Assembly: GCA_949285075.1 (NCBI GenBank)
Contig: CASDXF010000001.1
Coordinates: forward strand, 1 to 64,000
Source: an uncultured Bacteroides sp.
Lineage (GTDB): Bacteria > Bacteroidota > Bacteroidia > Bacteroidales > Bacteroidaceae
DNA length: 64,000 nucleotides
Direction: 5' to 3'
Numbering within the stretch: position 1 is the stretch's first letter; every line of letters begins with the position of its first letter. The notes beneath the pieces are model-generated. The model made no database searches and had not been told where the DNA came from. It was given only the letters and a program-made list of their open reading frames with translations. Both the position numbers and the translations under genes were made by a program. Positions 7,654 to 17,039 of this stretch are shown here, piece by piece.

Positions 7654-10047
7654 TCACCTGTAATCCGTATCCGAGGTTATCTTCAGCCCGTACAGTCCAC
7701 CGGCCTTTTTCCCCTCCTTCGCGCGGAAGGAGACCTTCACCCGCTTCTTGCCTCTCGTCCACTCTACCGGAATAGGGTAAATGTCGTCGACGTAAGTCAA
7801 GTAAAGCCCGCGGCGCAGATTCACCGTACAGAGATATTTGTCATCTATCAGCACATCGAACACATGAGCCTCTGGCTCGTCTCCCCAAAAGCGGCAGATT
7901 AAATAGTAAGGCTTGGTCTCTTTCGGGTCGACGCGTAGGGTATAGGCGAACCATCCGCTGTCCGCCATGCGATACTTGGCGTTCTTCGCCCAGAAGAAAT
8001 CGTGCCAATAGATGGAATCGTTCTCTCCGCAAACCTCATGCGCCTTCTCGCTCTCCTCGTCACCCGCCTCCACTTGGTCGGTCAGTGAGCGGTTCCGGCA
8101 AGCGTACTCGTCCGGCGAATAGATTTTCCAATAGACCGCATAGCGCTGGTGATGCAGGCGGAAATAGGGAATCAGCTCGACACCGCGCTGCCCTTCTCCG
8201 TTCTTCACGCTGAAACGCAGCGGCTCGTCGGGCGACTGTACAATCCAACCGTCCAAGTCCGCCAGAGAACCGACCAACATCGGAATGTCCTTCAGCGGCA
8301 GAACCTCGCGGCACGTACGGTTGTCGCTCACCCGGTCTTCCGGCATACCGTCCTTTCCCAGTTCACCTGCCAACAGTATGGGGCCATACATTATCAAGCC
8401 GTAATGGGGCTCGTCCTTCGCGTAATCCAGACGGAGGTTCCGCTTCAGTATTAAAGTCAGCTCGTCTCCCGTCCCTATCGGAGAGAGCAGGCGAATATAA
8501 CTTCCCTTGCGGGCTTCCGTGGCGGCTCTCTTCCCGTTCACCAACAGCGTGGCCTCCCCGTCTACCCAGTCCGGATACCGGAACAGCAGTCCGCCGTTGT
8601 AACCGCCCTTCTCGTCTATGCGGACACTTATCGTGTCCGACTCGGGGAATCGGGTATCCATCGTCAGACGGAGTCCCTTCTCTTTCCAATACAGATGGGA
8701 AGGAATGTACAGATTGACCAGTAAGTCCTGCCCGTTCTCAAAGTAGACCGCCTCGGCGTACTTTGAGTGGTTCTCCATGCCCGTGCCCACGCAGCACCAG
8801 AACGAGTCGTAAGGCGTGCTATACTGCTTGAACAAACCGGGCAGCAACGACGTGTAGTAGGTGACGCATCCCGGCATGTCCGGGTCTTGCGAGGCCAAGA
8901 TGTGATTATACAGCGCATGCTCATAATAGTTCAGGTACTTATAGTCACCGTCAATCATGAACAACTGCTTCGACAGCTTCAGCATATTATAAGTATTGCA
9001 CGTCTCCGCCGAGGTAAAGTCCAGACGCTTGGTCTCCTCTCCCGGCAATCCGAAACGCTCGTAGCAACTGTTTCCTCCTATGGCTAAGGTATGGTTATTG
9101 ATGACAATATCCCAGAAGTTGCGCGCCGCCTTGCGGTAAAGCTCGTTCGTGGAGAATTCATACTGGCGTGCCGCGCCTACGAACTTGGGAATCTGGTCGT
9201 TCGCATGACGGCCGAAGAGAACGTCCTCACCGTTCGCCGTGGGATAAATGACGTTTATGTGATTGAAACGCTCGGCGGTCTGAAGATATTTCTTGTCACC
9301 CGTTATGCTATACACATCGGCAAGCACCTCGCTCATTCCGCCCTGCTCGACGCTGAGCGTGCTTTGGAACAAGTCCCGGTTACTGTTCAGGACGACGTTC
9401 GCCACAAAGTCGGCTAAGGGCAGGAGAATCTCTTTCGCCTGAGCGCGTCCGGCGTAGACGTACGCGTCCCGCAGTCCCGCCATTATCTTGTGGATGCAGT
9501 ACCATGAATTGTTGTTGCTGTTGTAGTTCCACGGCTGCTTTGCCTCGTCGGGGTGATTTAAGAACACCTCTCCCTGCATCAGCTTCTGGTAGCCTTCTCT
9601 TTCCGCCCGGCCGGTAATAAACCATCCGTCCGGCGTTCGCACCTGACACTCCTTCAGTTCGCTCAACAGATAATCCAATTTATCAAGCAGCGCCTTTTCT
9701 CCGGTAGAAGCGTACATCATGGCGCAGGCGGACATGTAGTGCCCGTACGAGCAGCCTCCACCCCGCTCCCATCCGCCATAGTTCTCACCTTTTCCTTGCA
9801 GACCGACATTGCGTCGCACATGGGGAATCAGGCGGTCTACTTCCAACGAAAGCAGGTATTCCTTGTTCAAATCCATCGCCCGCTTAAAGTAACTATCGGT
9901 CAATTCTACCTCGGACAGAGGAAACGGCCGCCACGACAAGAGATGAGTACGAGGCGCAACGCATACCTCTTCCCTTTCCGATGCGGAAACGACGTGGCTT
10001 CCCCCGATAAACATCAGGGTCACCACCAAATACTTAACAATGTTCAT
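7654..10047 (-). CDS. GH127/GH146-type beta-L-arabinofuranosidase, secreted
   Basis: A 797-residue enzyme of the DUF1680 / GH127-GH146 clan, zinc-dependent retaining enzymes that use a cysteine nucleophile, typically on beta-L-arabinofuranosyl side chains of plant glycoproteins or pectin. A signal peptide covers about 1-23. The family metal and nucleophile set is visible: E348 and C350 in SAETCNTYN, C418-C419 in FWCCVGTG, and the likely acid/base E330 in CYERFG. An (alpha/alpha)6 barrel occupies about 50-440, followed by beta-rich C-terminal domains (about 460-797) that make it longer than minimal family members. It lies 39 bp downstream of topA on the same strand, possibly read through, and has its own terminator. 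No SusC/D genes adjoin. Assignment to GH127 versus GH146 is not safe by eye. Confidence 0.88.
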   Translation of the reverse strand: MNIVKYLVVTLMFIGGSHVVSASEREEVCVAPRTHLLSWRPFPLSEVELTDSYFKRAMDLNKEYLLSLEVDRLIPHVRRNVGLQGKGENYGGWERGGGCSYGHYMSACAMMYASTGEKALLDKLDYLLSELKECQVRTPDGWFITGRAEREGYQKLMQGEVFLNHPDEAKQPWNYNSNNNSWYCIHKIMAGLRDAYVYAGRAQAKEILLPLADFVANVVLNSNRDLFQSTLSVEQGGMSEVLADVYSITGDKKYLQTAERFNHINVIYPTANGEDVLFGRHANDQIPKFVGAARQYEFSTNELYRKAARNFWDIVINNHTLAIGGNSCYERFGLPGEETKRLDFTSAETCNTYNMLKLSKQLFMIDGDYKYLNYYEHALYNHILASQDPDMPGCVTYYTSLLPGLFKQYSTPYDSFWCCVGTGMENHSKYAEAVYFENGQDLLVNLYIPSHLYWKEKGLRLTMDTRFPESDTISVRIDEKGGYNGGLLFRYPDWVDGEATLLVNGKRAATEARKGSYIRLLSPIGTGDELTLILKRNLRLDYAKDEPHYGLIMYGPILLAGELGKDGMPEDRVSDNRTCREVLPLKDIPMLVGSLADLDGWIVQSPDEPLRFSVKNGEGQRGVELIPYFRLHHQRYAVYWKIYSPDEYACRNRSLTDQVEAGDEESEKAHEVCGENDSIYWHDFFWAKNAKYRMADSGWFAYTLRVDPKETKPYYLICRFWGDEPEAHVFDVLIDDKYLCTVNLRRGLYLTYVDDIYPIPVEWTRGKKRVKVSFRAKEGKKAGGLYGLKITSDTDYR

Positions 10048-10086
10048 GCGTCTTATTTACTTTAGCCTATTTTTCCTTAACGGGCC

Positions 10087-12441
10087 TCATTCGGCCTTTC
10101 CTTTCTTCCTTGCGTATCGTCCTTTCTTGGATATGGACGCCTTAGCTTCCTGCAGGCTGATAATGTCCATACAGCTTTTCAGGCTCAAGTCTTGCGGTTC
10201 AATATCTTTAGGAATCTTATAGTTATTCCCTTTATAAGAGATATAAGGTCCAAAGCGGCCATTCATAACCTCCAGTTCCGGTTCCTCCTCAAACTTTTTG
10301 ATGTGGCGCGCCGCCTCTCTCGCCCGCTTTTCGTCAATCAATTCCGTAGCCTCCTCCAACGTTATCTCCATCGGGTCTAAGGTATTGGGGATAGAGACAT
10401 ACATCTTATCGTGCAAAACAAAAGGACCGAAACGCCCCGTTCCGACACTCACCGCCTTTCCTTCATAATCTCCCAACGTACGAGGCAACTTAAACAGTTC
10501 CAAAGCCTCTTCCAACGTAATCGTTTCCATTGACTGCCCCTTCTTCATCTGGGCGAAACGTAACTTCTCACCATCTTCCGGAGCTCCAATCTGCACAACA
10601 GGACCGAAACGGCCTATTTTCACGGATACGGGTCTCCCTGTCTCGGGTTCCCGTCCCAAGACGCGCTCGCCTACCTTGTGTTCGCTTCTGCTTGCAAGAG
10701 CGCTCTCTACGGACGGATGGAACTGCTTATAGAAAGTATCCATGATAGACGTCCACTGCGCTTCCCCTTCAGCAATCTCGTCGAATTCCTTCTCCACGCT
10801 TGCGGTAAAGTTGTAATCCAGAATGTCCGGGAAATATTTAGTAAGGAAATCATTTACTACAATGCCCGTATCCGTAGGAAAGAGTTTAGACTTTTCCGCC
10901 CCAATCGTTTCCGTACGCTTTTCCTCTTCTATCTGTCCATCCTTTAGCGTAATCACGTTGAAAGAACGTATCTCGCCTTCCCGATTACCTTTTTCCACAT
11001 ACTCCCGCTGCTGGATAGTAGAAATCGTGGGAGCGTAAGTAGAAGGACGGCCGATGCCCAATTCTTCCAACTTGCGCACAAGGCTCGCCTCCGTATAGCG
11101 AGGCGGGCGTTGCGTAAAACGTTCTGTCGCCGTAATCGGACCGCATGTAAGCACTTGCCCCTTCTCCACAAAAGGCAATAGGCGCATCTCATCCTCTTGC
11201 TCATTTTCGTCATCGTGCGATTCACGGTACACGCGCAGGAAACCGTCAAACTTAATGACTTCCCCCGTAGCGATAAACTCATCATTTCCTCCACTGACAG
11301 AGACGGTCACCGTTGTCTTCTCCAGCACCGCGTCAGCCATCTGCGAAGCGATGGTCCGTTTCCAAATCAATTCATACAATTTCTTTTCCTGTATCGTTCC
11401 GTCAATCGACTGGTTCTCCATATAGGTGGGCCGAATAGCCTCGTGAGCCTCTTGCGCCCCTTTGGTTTTCGTCTCGAAATGGCGAGGATATACATACCGC
11501 TCACCCATCATCTTGACAATCGCCTCCTTACTGTTCTGTGTGGCATACTCCGACAAGTTAACAGAGTCAGTACGCATATAAGTGATAAGTCCCGACTCAT
11601 ATAGCCGCTGCGCCACCATCATGGTCTGCGCCACCGTATAGCCCAACTTACGCGCCGCTTCCTGTTGCAAAGTAGACGTTGTAAACGGAGCCGGCGGCGT
11701 TTTCCTTATCGGGCGCATAGTGATGTCCTCGATGGTAAAAGTAGCTTCCCGGCACGCGGAGAGGAAAGCCTCGACCTCCTCTTTGGTCTTAATCCTGCGG
11801 CCCAGTTCAGCTTTCATTTCCGCCATGCCTCCGTCTTTCTCGGGAACCGAGAATACGGCCGTCACACGATAAGCCGCCTCCGATTTAAAAGACTGAATCT
11901 CGCGCTCGCGCTCTACAATGAGCCGCACAGCCACCGACTGCACCCGCCCGGCCGACAAAGCCGGCTTCACCTTCTTCCAAAGCACGGGCGACAGTTCAAA
12001 CCCTACAATCCGGTCGAGGATTCGCCTTGCCTGCTGAGCGTTTACTAGGTTAAGGTCTATGTCGCGCGGATTTTCTATCGCCTTCTGAATGGCGCTCTTA
12101 GTTATCTCATGAAACACGATTCGCTTTGTGTGTTCTGGAGTCAACCCCAACACTTCATATAAATGCCACGCGATGGCCTCCCCCTCACGGTCCTCATCGG
12201 AAGCCAGCCACACCATATCGGCTTGGTGAGCCTCGGTCTTCAACGCGTTTACCAACGCTTTCTTGTCCGCCGGTATTTCATAACAAGGCGTAAAGTTTTT
12301 ATCTATATCGATACTGAACTGCTTCTTTTTCAGGTCGCGTATATGTCCGTAACTGGAAAGAACTTTAAAGTTTTTACCAAGAAACTTCTGAATAGTCTTA
12401 GCTTTTGCCGGAGACTCGACAATGACTAGGTTTTTCTCCAT
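10087..12441 (-). CDS. topA: DNA topoisomerase I
   Basis: A 784-residue type IA topoisomerase that relaxes negative supercoils. The Toprim domain starts with LVIVESPAKAKTIQKFLG (5-22) and carries the acidic S-D-E-D-R-E-G-E cluster at 81-88. The catalytic tyrosine is Y288 in GLITYMRTDS. The C-terminal third has repeats of the G-R-F-G-P type (three copies, about 600-745) and a basic tail, replacing the cysteine zinc fingers of the E. coli enzyme, as is usual in this phylum. A -7 box TACTTTTG sits about 45 bp upstream of ATG. Confidence 0.97.
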   Translation of the reverse strand: MEKNLVIVESPAKAKTIQKFLGKNFKVLSSYGHIRDLKKKQFSIDIDKNFTPCYEIPADKKALVNALKTEAHQADMVWLASDEDREGEAIAWHLYEVLGLTPEHTKRIVFHEITKSAIQKAIENPRDIDLNLVNAQQARRILDRIVGFELSPVLWKKVKPALSAGRVQSVAVRLIVEREREIQSFKSEAAYRVTAVFSVPEKDGGMAEMKAELGRRIKTKEEVEAFLSACREATFTIEDITMRPIRKTPPAPFTTSTLQQEAARKLGYTVAQTMMVAQRLYESGLITYMRTDSVNLSEYATQNSKEAIVKMMGERYVYPRHFETKTKGAQEAHEAIRPTYMENQSIDGTIQEKKLYELIWKRTIASQMADAVLEKTTVTVSVSGGNDEFIATGEVIKFDGFLRVYRESHDDENEQEDEMRLLPFVEKGQVLTCGPITATERFTQRPPRYTEASLVRKLEELGIGRPSTYAPTISTIQQREYVEKGNREGEIRSFNVITLKDGQIEEEKRTETIGAEKSKLFPTDTGIVVNDFLTKYFPDILDYNFTASVEKEFDEIAEGEAQWTSIMDTFYKQFHPSVESALASRSEHKVGERVLGREPETGRPVSVKIGRFGPVVQIGAPEDGEKLRFAQMKKGQSMETITLEEALELFKLPRTLGDYEGKAVSVGTGRFGPFVLHDKMYVSIPNTLDPMEITLEEATELIDEKRAREAARHIKKFEEEPELEVMNGRFGPYISYKGNNYKIPKDIEPQDLSLKSCMDIISLQEAKASISKKGRYARKKGKAE

Positions 12442-12484
12442 ATTTTTATATGTTTATAAAGGCTCTTACAGTAAGATTCCGGGG

Positions 12485-12492
12485 CAAAAGTA
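12485..12492 (-). promoter_or_regulatory. -7 promoter box for topA
   Basis: Minus-strand TACTTTTG fits TAnnTTTG, followed by a leader of about 35 bases. The -33 region is A/T-rich without a clear TTTG. Confidence 0.4.
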
Positions 12493-12693
12493 AAAAAAAA
12501 GATTATCCTTACCTTATAATAAAGAAAGAAACTATCGAAGCATATTTAAATTTTGCGTTCAGGTGATTTTGTCTGGTCTCTTTTCCGAAAGGACTTTCCG
12601 GAATAAGCCCGAGCGAGACTTAAGCGGACTTTTGGTCGACGGGCAAGTACACGGCCATTATCTCCAAAGCGAGAATCGCCTCAGTATCAAAGC

Positions 12694-12786
12694 CTTAGTT
12701 CCCGCTTGAGAAACAGCCCTATTTCTCGCGAGCCGCTGCCCTGTTTCTCGCGAGCCGTAGGGCTGTCTCTCAAGAGCCGCAGGGCA
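12694..12786. repeat. 22-bp tandem palindromic array, CTCGCGAG type (locus 3)
   Basis: Full units at 12716, 12738 and 12760 with linkers GCCC, GCCC, GGGC and a closing GGGC, preceded by a partial unit ending TTGAGAAACA. Cores are CTCGCGAG, CTCGCGAG and CTCAAGAG. It lies in the 481-bp divergent gap between topA and the hybrid sensor gene; nothing else is recognisable in that gap. Confidence 0.85.
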
Positions 12787-12922
12787 GGCTGACAAATGGA
12801 TAAGGGCTAAGTCCTCTAAAAAGCGGAAAATAAAGTCAGAATTAGCCCTTCGGGAGAATATTCTTTTTTTTAAATGAGAATTATTCATATATTTACGGGC
12901 GATTTCTATTTTGTTCATCCTT

Positions 12923-15900
12923 ATGACCAGACTACTATTTAAAACATGCCTCTTCCTTCTGGTACTCTCCGGATGCGTTCAATACACCGGCGCCCAATCT
13001 TCTTTCTATTATTACAAATCGCTAGGAGTAAAAAACGGACTCTCCCAATCAAAAGTACAGTGCATACTGAACGACTACCGAGGATACTTGTGGATAGGCA
13101 CAGAGTCTGGACTAAACTGCTACGACCGCAATCACCTGAAACAGTATACATACCATTCCGAGGGAGAAAACACGCTACTTTCGAACAACATCATCTTCAT
13201 CGCCGAGGATTCCCTGCGCAACCTTTGGGTAGGTACGGGAGAAGGGGTATGCCTCTATGACAGGAAGCACGACAACTTTACCGCGCTGACGCACGACGGC
13301 GCGCGCCCCCTGCACGCCACGTCCTGCCTGCCCGTAGAAGGAGGCATTCTATTCAGTGGAGCGGGATTCATCTATAAATATGTATACGCCACCCGGCGGC
13401 TAGAGTCTCTATTACTGGCAAAAAATCCGGCAACGAGCTGCTCATTCCTGCAAATGATACGGTATGACGACAGACACGTCCTGCTCAACTCGCGTTGGTA
13501 CGGCATCTATTCGTTCGACTTGGACACAAACGAGCTGAACAAGCTAAGCGTCTTCAATGAAGGCAATTATACGGACATCTTTCTCGACTCGCGCGGACGC
13601 CTGTGGGTAAGCCCATACGGAGACGGGCTATACTGCTACGAGAAGGGAAAAAAGACGCTGCACTTCACGAGCGACAATTCACCTCTAACCTACGACGTGA
13701 TTCACGACATCACGGAAAAAGACGATTGCCTTTGGGTGGCCACGGACGGAGGAGGAATCAACATCATCACGCTAGACGACTTTTCCTTCTCCAACATCCA
13801 ACAGACGCGGGGCGACCTGCACTCCTTCCCCACCAACACCGTTTATCGCCTGTACGTAGACCCTCACGGAAACGTATGGGCGGGAAGCATACGCAACGGA
13901 CTGATAGGCATAAAGAACGTGTACGCCCGCAGCTATCATGGAGTCCCTTTCGGCAATCCTTACGGCTTAAGCAATCAAACGGTAAACTGCCTCTTCCAAG
14001 ACAAGGAAGGACATGTATGGATTGGCACGGACGGAGGGGGAATCAACCAGTTTGACCAATCGACCGGGACATTCAGGTATTATCCGACCACAAAAGACGA
14101 GAAGGTTTCCTCCATTACGGAATACTCTTCCGAAGAGCTGCTGTTCTACTCCTTCAACAAGGGGCTCTTCATCCTGAACAAGCGGACGGAGCAGCTGCGA
14201 CCGTTCATTCTCATGGACCGGGAGACGAACGCGCAGGCATGCGTAAACGGCACCTCCGTCAACGTAGCGCGGATAACGGACGACAAGATTCTTTTCAGCG
14301 CGCGCGCCATCTTCATTTACAGCCTCTCCACGGGAAAGTTCGAAATCGCGGCCGTAAAGGATAAGGACTATCAGCGAGAGTCGCCTCTGATTATCTGCAC
14401 CGAAGGAACGAAGACCTACCTCGCCGACACAAAGAACATCTGCGAGTACGACTCGTCAAGCAAAACCTTCAAAACGATTTATAAAGGAGAACTGTTCATC
14501 AACGACGCCTACCGCGACCGCAACGGCATATTCTGGCTAGCCACTCCGGAAGGAGTCATCAGCTATAACCCGCAGACCAAAAGAAGCGAGCCGAGAAGTA
14601 CCGGACTGTTTCAGGAAGCCATGTCGGTAGTGGCGGACAATGAGGGAAGGGTATGGGTAGGAACGAGAAAGCAACTGTACGTTTACTCTAACCGGACACG
14701 CAACTTCATGATTATGGACGAGTCGGACGGGGTATTGTCCAACGAATACCTGTTCCACTCTACCTTACTCACGAGAAACGGGGAAATTCTGATGGGAGGA
14801 ACCGAGGGCATGACGCTCGTGAAGCCGGACATTCATTTCTTCGCCGACACGGAATACTCTATCGAGCTACTGGACGTATCGCTCGACGGAAAGCCCGTAG
14901 CGCTGACGGAACCGGAAGACAAAGGCCCTATCGTCGTAAAAGTACCGTGGAACTTCTCTTCTTTACAGACCAAAGTGCTGCTCAACGAGGACGACGTATT
15001 CCACAAGAACATGTTCCGCTTCTACATAGAGAACTCAGGGCTCGACCCGATAGACTCCAGAAGCAACTCTCTGCTCATCAACTATCTCCCCATAGGCGAA
15101 TATGAGATAGCGGCCTCCTACTACACCCGCAACGGAGACTGGGCTTCAAAGCAGCCCGTCTTCCGGCTCATCGTCACTCCTCCGTGGTGGCAGACCGGAT
15201 GGGCCTACTTGGGACTGTGCCTGCTGACCGGAGTCATACTGTACACCTCCGTATTCTACTTCTACCGCAAGAAGAGAATACGGCAGATGCGTGAAATCAT
15301 ACGGCTGAAAAACAAGCTATACGAAGAGAAAATCAATTTCCTGACCAACATTAGCCATGAGCTGCGCACGCCGCTGACGCTCATCTGCGCCCCGTTGAAG
15401 CGCATTCTCAGCCACGAGACTGAAGAGAAGGACACGGAGAAGACGCTGATGTCCATCTATAAGCAGGCCAACCAAATGAAAGGCATTATCGACATGGTGT
15501 TGGACGTGCGCAAGCTGGAAGAGGGGAAAGACATGCTGCACGTGGCATCGTACGCCATGAACGAATGGGTACGTTCCGTAGGAGAGAAGTTCGCCCTCGA
15601 ATACGAGGCGAAGGGCGTCAAGCTAGAGTATAAGCTGGACGAAGCCGTCAAGGAAGTGCCCTTCGACAAAAACAAATGCGAGTTTGTCCTCTCCAACTTC
15701 CTGATGAACGCCCTGAAGTTCAGCGACCGCGGAACGACCACAACCATCATCACCGCGCTCTCGCCCGAGAAAGACTGGGTAAGGGTGTCCGTACGGGACG
15801 AAGGGGTCGGACTGGCCATGGTCGACATGGACTCGCTTTTCTCCAACTTCTATCAAGGCAATCACACGAAAGGAGGAAGCGGAATCGGACTGTCGTACGC

Positions 15901-16852
15901 GAAAAGCCTGATAACCTTCCACAAAGGAAAAGTCGGGGCCACAAGCGAACCGGGGCAGGGGGCCGTTTTCTACTTCGAGCTGCCCTTGCGGAGAAACGAA
16001 GAAGAGCATCCGACGCTACAACTGGCGGACGTATCGGCCGACATCGAGGTGGACGAGACCGACAAGAAAATAGACTACGAGCTGCTAAAGCGCTTCTCCA
16101 TCATCGTAGTGGAGGATACGGCCGACCTACGGAACTACCTGAAAGATACCTTGCTCAAGTATTTCGGAAAGGTCTACGTGGCGAAGGACGGAAAGGAGGC
16201 GCTGGACACCATCAAGCTGCGCCTGCCCGACATCATCGTCAGCGACGTGATGATGCCCCGCATGAACGGGTTCGAGCTGTGCCGCAAGGTCAAAACCGAC
16301 TTAGACATCAGCCACATTCCGTTTATCCTGCTCACCGCCTACCATAATTCGCAGAACATGTACACCGGATACAAGACCGGAGCGGACGTCTTCCTGCCCA
16401 AGCCATTCGAGATAGACAGCCTGTTGGCGCTGGCCTGCAACCAGCTCAAGATGCGCGAAAGCATACGGGCAAAGTATAAGAGCGACGGGGTTATCTCTCA
16501 CAAGGAGGTAAGCTTCAGCAACGCCGACGAGGCGTTCCTCACGAAACTGGACGCGCTGATTATCGAGAACCTGACCAATCCCCAACTGGACGTGGCGTTT
16601 CTGGCCACCAACATGTGCATCAGCCGCTCGCTGCTCTTCAACAAGATAAAGGCCATCACCGGCATGGGCATCGTAGACTACGTAAACAAGATGCGCATAG
16701 ACCGCTCCGTAGTGCTGCTGACCACAACCGACATGAACCTCACCGAGGTATCGGAGATGGTGGGATTCTCCTCGCTCCGATACTTCAGCAAAGTGTTCAA
16801 GGCGATAAAGGGGGAGATTCCGTCAACCTACCGCAAGCAGGAGAAGGGATAG
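12923..16852 (+). CDS. Hybrid two-component system sensor/regulator (HTCS) of the PUL
   Basis: A one-protein sensor-regulator of about 1309 residues spanning the inner membrane. A signal peptide (about 1-24) is followed by a periplasmic two-propeller sensor with many W-[IVA]-G-[TS]-x-x-G repeats (about 30-680), a Y_Y_Y-type domain (about 690-770) and one membrane helix (about 772-793). The histidine kinase follows, with phospho-acceptor H812 in NISHELRTPL and an ATPase domain with GGSGIGLSYAKSL. A receiver comes next with D1108 in VSDVMMPRMNG, then a C-terminal AraC-type HTH. ATG 12923 is chosen over an upstream in-frame TTG because it begins the signal peptide. HTCS proteins usually bind an oligosaccharide of the target glycan and activate the adjacent susCD operon; this one faces the PUL from its 3' side, 187 bp away. 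Confidence 0.95.
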   Translation: MTRLLFKTCLFLLVLSGCVQYTGAQSSFYYYKSLGVKNGLSQSKVQCILNDYRGYLWIGTESGLNCYDRNHLKQYTYHSEGENTLLSNNIIFIAEDSLRNLWVGTGEGVCLYDRKHDNFTALTHDGARPLHATSCLPVEGGILFSGAGFIYKYVYATRRLESLLLAKNPATSCSFLQMIRYDDRHVLLNSRWYGIYSFDLDTNELNKLSVFNEGNYTDIFLDSRGRLWVSPYGDGLYCYEKGKKTLHFTSDNSPLTYDVIHDITEKDDCLWVATDGGGINIITLDDFSFSNIQQTRGDLHSFPTNTVYRLYVDPHGNVWAGSIRNGLIGIKNVYARSYHGVPFGNPYGLSNQTVNCLFQDKEGHVWIGTDGGGINQFDQSTGTFRYYPTTKDEKVSSITEYSSEELLFYSFNKGLFILNKRTEQLRPFILMDRETNAQACVNGTSVNVARITDDKILFSARAIFIYSLSTGKFEIAAVKDKDYQRESPLIICTEGTKTYLADTKNICEYDSSSKTFKTIYKGELFINDAYRDRNGIFWLATPEGVISYNPQTKRSEPRSTGLFQEAMSVVADNEGRVWVGTRKQLYVYSNRTRNFMIMDESDGVLSNEYLFHSTLLTRNGEILMGGTEGMTLVKPDIHFFADTEYSIELLDVSLDGKPVALTEPEDKGPIVVKVPWNFSSLQTKVLLNEDDVFHKNMFRFYIENSGLDPIDSRSNSLLINYLPIGEYEIAASYYTRNGDWASKQPVFRLIVTPPWWQTGWAYLGLCLLTGVILYTSVFYFYRKKRIRQMREIIRLKNKLYEEKINFLTNISHELRTPLTLICAPLKRILSHETEEKDTEKTLMSIYKQANQMKGIIDMVLDVRKLEEGKDMLHVASYAMNEWVRSVGEKFALEYEAKGVKLEYKLDEAVKEVPFDKNKCEFVLSNFLMNALKFSDRGTTTTIITALSPEKDWVRVSVRDEGVGLAMVDMDSLFSNFYQGNHTKGGSGIGLSYAKSLITFHKGKVGATSEPGQGAVFYFELPLRRNEEEHPTLQLADVSADIEVDETDKKIDYELLKRFSIIVVEDTADLRNYLKDTLLKYFGKVYVAKDGKEALDTIKLRLPDIIVSDVMMPRMNGFELCRKVKTDLDISHIPFILLTAYHNSQNMYTGYKTGADVFLPKPFEIDSLLALACNQLKMRESIRAKYKSDGVISHKEVSFSNADEAFLTKLDALIIENLTNPQLDVAFLATNMCISRSLLFNKIKAITGMGIVDYVNKMRIDRSVVLLTTTDMNLTEVSEMVGFSSLRYFSKVFKAIKGEIPSTYRKQEKG

Positions 16853-16892
16853 CCTCCCGCCGCCCGAAAAGCCTCCTCGCCGTGACGCGACC

Positions 16893-16970
16893 GGTTCCAT
16901 GCCCTTGAAACTTTAGTTTCATCGGCTTGGAACTATAGTTTCAAGGGCATGAAACTATCCGGCCTTGCCC
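16893..16970. repeat. 22-bp tandem palindromic array, GAAACT type
   Basis: Full units at 16905 and 16927, with partial units on each side (from about 16893 and from 16949). The palindromes GAAACTTTAGTTTC and GAACTATAGTTTC alternate with linkers GCCC, CGGC and GGGC. This is the same 4+18 layout and 22-bp period as the other arrays with a third core sequence. It sits between the convergent 3' ends of the HTCS and GH18 genes and could also fold as a transcript hairpin. Confidence 0.7.
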
Positions 16971-17039
16971 AAGCCGGCAAAGGCGCAAGAGAACGGCCAC
17001 GGCGAAGCCTCCCCCCCTTATCCATTATTCATTCATTAC

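Noticed and set aside
12658-12918. 86-codon minus-strand frame between topA and the sensor gene
   Set aside because: It translates the 22-bp array and low-complexity sequence; no homology signal.
12911-12922. Upstream TTG start for the hybrid sensor
   Set aside because: ATG 12923 directly begins the signal peptide; the TTG adds four residues without benefit.
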